DNA from: Mycobacterium adipatum
GTDB lineage: Bacteria; Actinomycetota; Actinomycetes; Mycobacteriales; Mycobacteriaceae
Assembly (NCBI RefSeq): GCF_001644575.1
Contig: NZ_CP015596.1
Location: 5,456,001 to 5,520,000 of the forward strand
DNA: 64,000 nucleotides
Direction: 5' to 3'
A program made the position numbers and the translations under genes. Positions 61,170-64,000 of the stretch are shown one piece after another. Numbering within the stretch: the stretch's first letter is position 1; every line of letters begins with the position of its first letter. Below the pieces are notes generated by a model. That model saw only the letters and a program-made list of their open reading frames with translations, was not told the origin of the DNA and ran no database searches.

Positions 61170-61489
61170 CACAGTGACATCAGCGCCACATAAATTCCGG
61201 TGCCGACGAAGATGGACAGCAGCGCGTGTCGGCGCCACAGCTGCAGGCCCGCCGTCACCAGAACTGCGATGATCGCCCACAGTTGTTGTCGCCCAGCCGC
61301 TTCGGGGACATCTCGGACGGTGTAGAGCGCCAGCATGACCATCACCCCCAATGGCATGTGCAGGCTCAGGTAGCGCACCACGGCGCTGTGCCGCATGGGC
61401 GCCAACGCCGCGAACGGTACTGCACGCAGTGCCCAGGTGATCGCGGCGCTGACGGCGACGAGGATCGCGATGTACCCGGCGTCAGGCAC
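61166..61489 (-). CDS. azlD: AzlD-family branched-chain amino acid exporter subunit
   Basis: A 107-residue protein with four membrane helices and the AzlD feature ITWALRAVPFAAL near the start. It partners AzlC in exporting branched-chain amino acids. GTG 61489 overlaps the azlC stop region by 8 bases. Substrate is assigned from the family. Confidence 0.87.
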   Translation of the reverse strand: MPDAGYIAILVAVSAAITWALRAVPFAALAPMRHSAVVRYLSLHMPLGVMVMLALYTVRDVPEAAGRQQLWAIIAVLVTAGLQLWRRHALLSIFVGTGIYVALMSLW

Positions 61490-62144
61490 CGCGGCGCTCC
61501 GCCAGCAAGCGTGCGAACAGCAGCGCGGTGAACGCCGTAAAGGCCCACACCAGCATCTGCCCCGGCGCCAGCAGCCCGGCCGCCACCGCACACGCCACCG
61601 CCAGCAGCGCGGTCAGCGGGTCCGGGTGCTGGGAGTAGGCGTCGATGGCCAGCACGATGAACAGGGCGGTGAGCGCGAACTCCAGGCCCTGTAGCCGCTC
61701 GATCGGCAGCGCCGCACCCAGCAAGGCACCCGCTGCCGCCGACACCGTCCAGGTCAGGTGCAGACCGGCCTGCATCGCCAGGATCTGTCCCGACGTCCAG
61801 GTGCGGGCGGCGGGGCTGACGCCCACCGCGAACGCCTCATCGGAGAGGACGTAGGTGCTGTACGTCTTGCCGGGCACACTGCGGACCCGGTGCAGCGGGA
61901 ACGACAACGCGTAGAAGACATGCCGCGAGTTCACGATCAGGGTGGTCAGTGCGACCGTGGCGACGGGCGCCCCGGCCGCGGCCAGCCCGACCATCAGGAA
62001 CTCCAGCGACCCGGCGTAGATGACGGCGGCGAACACCGGCGCCCACCACCACGCCAGGCCGGCGTGCACCACCAAGAACCCCAACGCCATGCCCAGGGGT
62101 AGAAAGGCCAGGCCAATGGGGGCTGCCAGGCGAAGAACGGACAT
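61482..62144 (-). CDS. azlC: AzlC-family amino acid permease
   Basis: A 220-residue membrane protein with about six helices. Family features: LPLGMALGFLVVHAG, VIYAGSLEFLMVGLAAAG, NSRHVFYALSF and VLSDEAFAVG. It forms the larger part of the AzlCD exporter. ATG 62144 is taken as start, since upstream codons look non-coding. It heads a three-gene overlapping operon (azlC, azlD, GNAT) and diverges from the phoU-like gene with 43 bp between starts. Confidence 0.9.
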   Translation of the reverse strand: MSVLRLAAPIGLAFLPLGMALGFLVVHAGLAWWWAPVFAAVIYAGSLEFLMVGLAAAGAPVATVALTTLIVNSRHVFYALSFPLHRVRSVPGKTYSTYVLSDEAFAVGVSPAARTWTSGQILAMQAGLHLTWTVSAAAGALLGAALPIERLQGLEFALTALFIVLAIDAYSQHPDPLTALLAVACAVAAGLLAPGQMLVWAFTAFTALLFARLLAERRGA

Positions 62145-62187
62145 CGGATCAGTTTGACAGTCCGGCAAACGGGTACCCCGACGCACC

Positions 62188-62850
62188 ATGAGGACCGAGT
62201 TCCACGCTCAACTCGACCGGCTCACCGCCGAGCTCGGGGAGATGTGTGGAATCGCCGCGACGACGGCCGCCGACGCGACCGCGTCCGTGGTCGACGGTGA
62301 CACCGCCGCGGCGGGGCGGGTGCGATCGCAGCTGCGCCACCTGGATGCACTCGAGCAGCAGGTGGAGCGGCGCGCGTTCGCGCTGCTCGCGCGGCACGCT
62401 CCGGTGGCCCACGACCTCCGTCTCGTCATGACGGCGTTCGGCATCGCGGCCAACGCCGACCGGATGGGCGCGCTGGCCATCAACATCGCCGGGATCGGTA
62501 CGCGGGCACGCACCGGTATCGCCGTGCCCGCACGGACCCTAGGCCTGTTCGCCGATATGGGGCGCCACGCCGTCGAACTCGCCGAGCGCGCCCAGCGCGC
62601 GGTGGTGGCCGGTGACATGGCCGAGGCGGTGCGCGTCCAGGAAGGCGATGCGGCGATGAACGATCTCAACCGTGAGCTCTTGGGCACGGTGCTCAACGAC
62701 CGCTGGCCCGACGGGGTGGCCGCGGCCACCGATGTGGCGCTGCTGGGTCGGTTCTACGAGCGGTTCGCCGACCATGCCGTCGACATCGCGCGCAAGGTGA
62801 TGTTCCAGGTATCCGGCAGCACACCGCGCGCCGGCCAGATACCGCTCTGA
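62188..62850 (+). CDS. phoU: PhoU-family phosphate regulator
   Basis: A 220-residue all-helical protein with two PhoU repeats (about 5-105 and 110-210), including ERRAFALLARHAPVAHDLRLVMTAF and the second RFYERFADHAVDIARKVMFQ. PhoU proteins restrain the Pst transporter and two-component signalling under phosphate plenty. No pst genes are nearby, but pitA is 4 kb away. TTGACA at 62154-62159 and TACCCC seven bases before the ATG may form the promoter. Confidence 0.9.
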   Translation: MRTEFHAQLDRLTAELGEMCGIAATTAADATASVVDGDTAAAGRVRSQLRHLDALEQQVERRAFALLARHAPVAHDLRLVMTAFGIAANADRMGALAINIAGIGTRARTGIAVPARTLGLFADMGRHAVELAERAQRAVVAGDMAEAVRVQEGDAAMNDLNRELLGTVLNDRWPDGVAAATDVALLGRFYERFADHAVDIARKVMFQVSGSTPRAGQIPL

Positions 62851-63069
62851 CCGACCCCGCTGGGCCTCCCAAGATTGCCATTGTCGGGGGCCTCAAGTGG
62901 GCAAACTCTCCGCCACCGCACTCTCGCGGGCCATCGCGGCCGACCGGTTCAGCCCGTCGGATCAAGGTCACAGAATTGGCACAGATGTTAATAGAGTGAA
63001 TATTGTGAATAATGATGGGCATTGAAGGGGGCACGTAGCGGACCGAAACAGTCGAGGAGAACTAGAGAA

Positions 63070-63777
63070 ATGGCCGCCCGAAGATTGGCCGTGCTCATGA
63101 CGGCGGCACTGGCGCTCGGCCTGAGCCCGTGGACCGCACCGATCGCGGCGGCCGCGCCACAGTGCTCCGATATCGAGGTTGTCTTCGCCCGTGGGACCGA
63201 TGAGCCGCCCGGCATCGGCAAGGTCGGCAAGGCCTTCGTCGAATCGCTCAAGCCGATGGTCAAGGGCAAGTCCGTCAGCACCTACGCGGTGAAGTACCCG
63301 GCCACCTGGGACTTCATGAAGGCGGCCATCGGCGCCAACGATATGAGCAAGCGGGTCCAGATGATCGCCGCGCAGTGCCCCAAAACCGATATCGTGCTCG
63401 GCGGCTACTCGCAGGGGGCCGCGGTGGTGGACATCGTCACCACCGCCCCGATCGCCGGACTCGGCTACACCGCACCGCTGCCGGCCTCTGCTGGTCCGCA
63501 CATCACCTCCGTGGTGGTGTTCGGCAATCCGTCTGCCCGCATCGGTAACCCACTGACCCGGATGAGCACGGTGTTCGGGCCGCGCACTGCAGATCTGTGC
63601 GCACCGGCCGACCCGGTGTGCTCGCTGGGCCGGGACTGGGATTCCCACGTCCAGTACCCGGAGTCCGGTCTGGTCAAGCTCGGCGCGGAGTGGACCGCCA
63701 AGCTGATCAAGGCCGCCGACCAGAAGCCCGCAACCACCAAACCGATTCAGGGCACCTCAGCCTCGACGCCAGGTTGA
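63070..63777 (+). CDS. Secreted cutinase-family esterase, second copy
   Basis: A 235-residue protein with a signal peptide (about 1-29, cleavage near AAA-P). Catalytic residues are Ser114 (GYSQG), Asp181 (CAPADPVC) and His193 (DWDSHVQY). It is the same family as the protein at 6250 but clearly diverged. GAGGAGA about ten bases before the ATG serves as ribosome site, and the 100 bases upstream are unusually AT-rich for this genome, likely the promoter. The 3' end overlaps the convergent cyclase gene by 21 bases. Confidence 0.91.
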   Translation: MAARRLAVLMTAALALGLSPWTAPIAAAAPQCSDIEVVFARGTDEPPGIGKVGKAFVESLKPMVKGKSVSTYAVKYPATWDFMKAAIGANDMSKRVQMIAAQCPKTDIVLGGYSQGAAVVDIVTTAPIAGLGYTAPLPASAGPHITSVVVFGNPSARIGNPLTRMSTVFGPRTADLCAPADPVCSLGRDWDSHVQYPESGLVKLGAEWTAKLIKAADQKPATTKPIQGTSASTPG

Positions 63778-64000
63778 TCCGTCCACCGGATACAGCAGAT
63801 GGGTGCCGCGCAGGCCCTTGAGTTCGACCTCGCGCGGCGCACCCAGCCGGATATCGTCGAGATCTTTGACGGCCGCACCAACAGCTGCGCTGAGCAGGAT
63901 CTCGCCGCCGTCGGCCTGACCGGCGACCCGGGCCGCCATGGCGACATCGAGCCCGAACAGGTCCTCACCGCGACGCACCGAGGTACCCATGTGCACGCCG
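63757..64000 (-). CDS. Partial adenylate/guanylate cyclase-type protein (C-terminal end)
   Basis: The frame enters from the right edge and stops at 63757, leaving 80 residues. [19 protein letters not shown] and [16 protein letters not shown] are the end of a class III nucleotide cyclase domain, with the Asn/Arg transition-state region nearby (here [10 protein letters not shown], so Asn is Met). The tail ([16 protein letters not shown]) is typical. The rest of the protein is outside the window, so activity cannot be judged. Confidence 0.82.
   Translation of the reverse strand, partial: GVHMGTSVRRGEDLFGLDVAMAARVAGQADGGEILLSAAVGAAVKDLDDIRLGAPREVELKGLRGTHLLYPVDGSTWRRG

Overview
The window is high-GC chromosomal DNA from a Mycobacterium-type actinobacterium, most likely a rapid-growing Mycolicibacterium. 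The evidence is two secreted cutinases, a PE-PPE-like exported protein, mycobacterial families (Eis, 13E12 HNH, MenJ, MgtA, DUF3349) and a gene order that, from memory, follows M. tuberculosis Rv0566c down to about Rv0542c (yajQ, gpsA, htpX, grcC1, menJ, menG, mgtA, menD, bpoC, menC, amidohydrolase, fadD8, menB, short-chain reductase, glyoxalase, DUF3349, pitA, menE). Many starts have no Shine-Dalgarno sequence but a TANNNT box 6-7 nt upstream, as expected for leaderless mycobacterial mRNAs.

Layout. 1-8452: cell-envelope and secreted functions (partial membrane protein, LPG-synthase-like membrane protein with an embedded kinase-like segment, TspO, diguanylate cyclase, a convergent pair of small PASTA-like exported proteins, cutinase, PE-PPE-like protein). 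8453-9238: a stretch with no convincing gene. 9239-10705: a PIN-toxin/HTH-antitoxin pair. 10823-20373: a 9.5-kb phage satellite or prophage-like element flanked by an 86/87-bp direct repeat and inserted at the 3' end of tRNA-Tyr. It carries tyrosine integrase, XRE regulator, excisionase-like HTH, small zinc-binding proteins, a prim-pol primase, a P-loop ATPase, a scaffold-like protein, an HK97-type capsid protein and cargo genes, but no terminase, portal, tail or lysis gene that I can see. It resembles phiRv1/phiRv2 in scale.

20478-43626: the menaquinone neighbourhood. menD, menC, menG, menJ and a long-chain polyprenyl diphosphate synthase sit among gpsA, htpX, ppnP, a CobW-type metal chaperone, a mannosyltransferase, an exported DsbA-like lipoprotein, two DJ-1/GlxA-type genes, two acyl-CoA ligases and an amidohydrolase. 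menB (51848) and menE (58554) lie further right, so most steps from chorismate-derived intermediates to methylated, partly saturated menaquinone are encoded here; menA, menF, menH and menI are not in the window.

43691-51742: a variable stretch between fadD8 and menB, holding an ECF sigma factor with a C-terminal extension, SOUL protein, Eis acetyltransferase, HAD phosphatase, F420-type reductase, 13E12 HNH protein, an IS481-family remnant, and an XRE regulator divergent from a methionine aminopeptidase with two palindromic operators. 51848-64000: menB, reductase, FUSC membrane protein, glyoxalase, two DUF3349 paralogues around pitA, menE, flavin-reductase-like protein, acetyltransferase with azlCD, phoU-like gene, a second cutinase and the 3' end of an adenylate cyclase-type gene.
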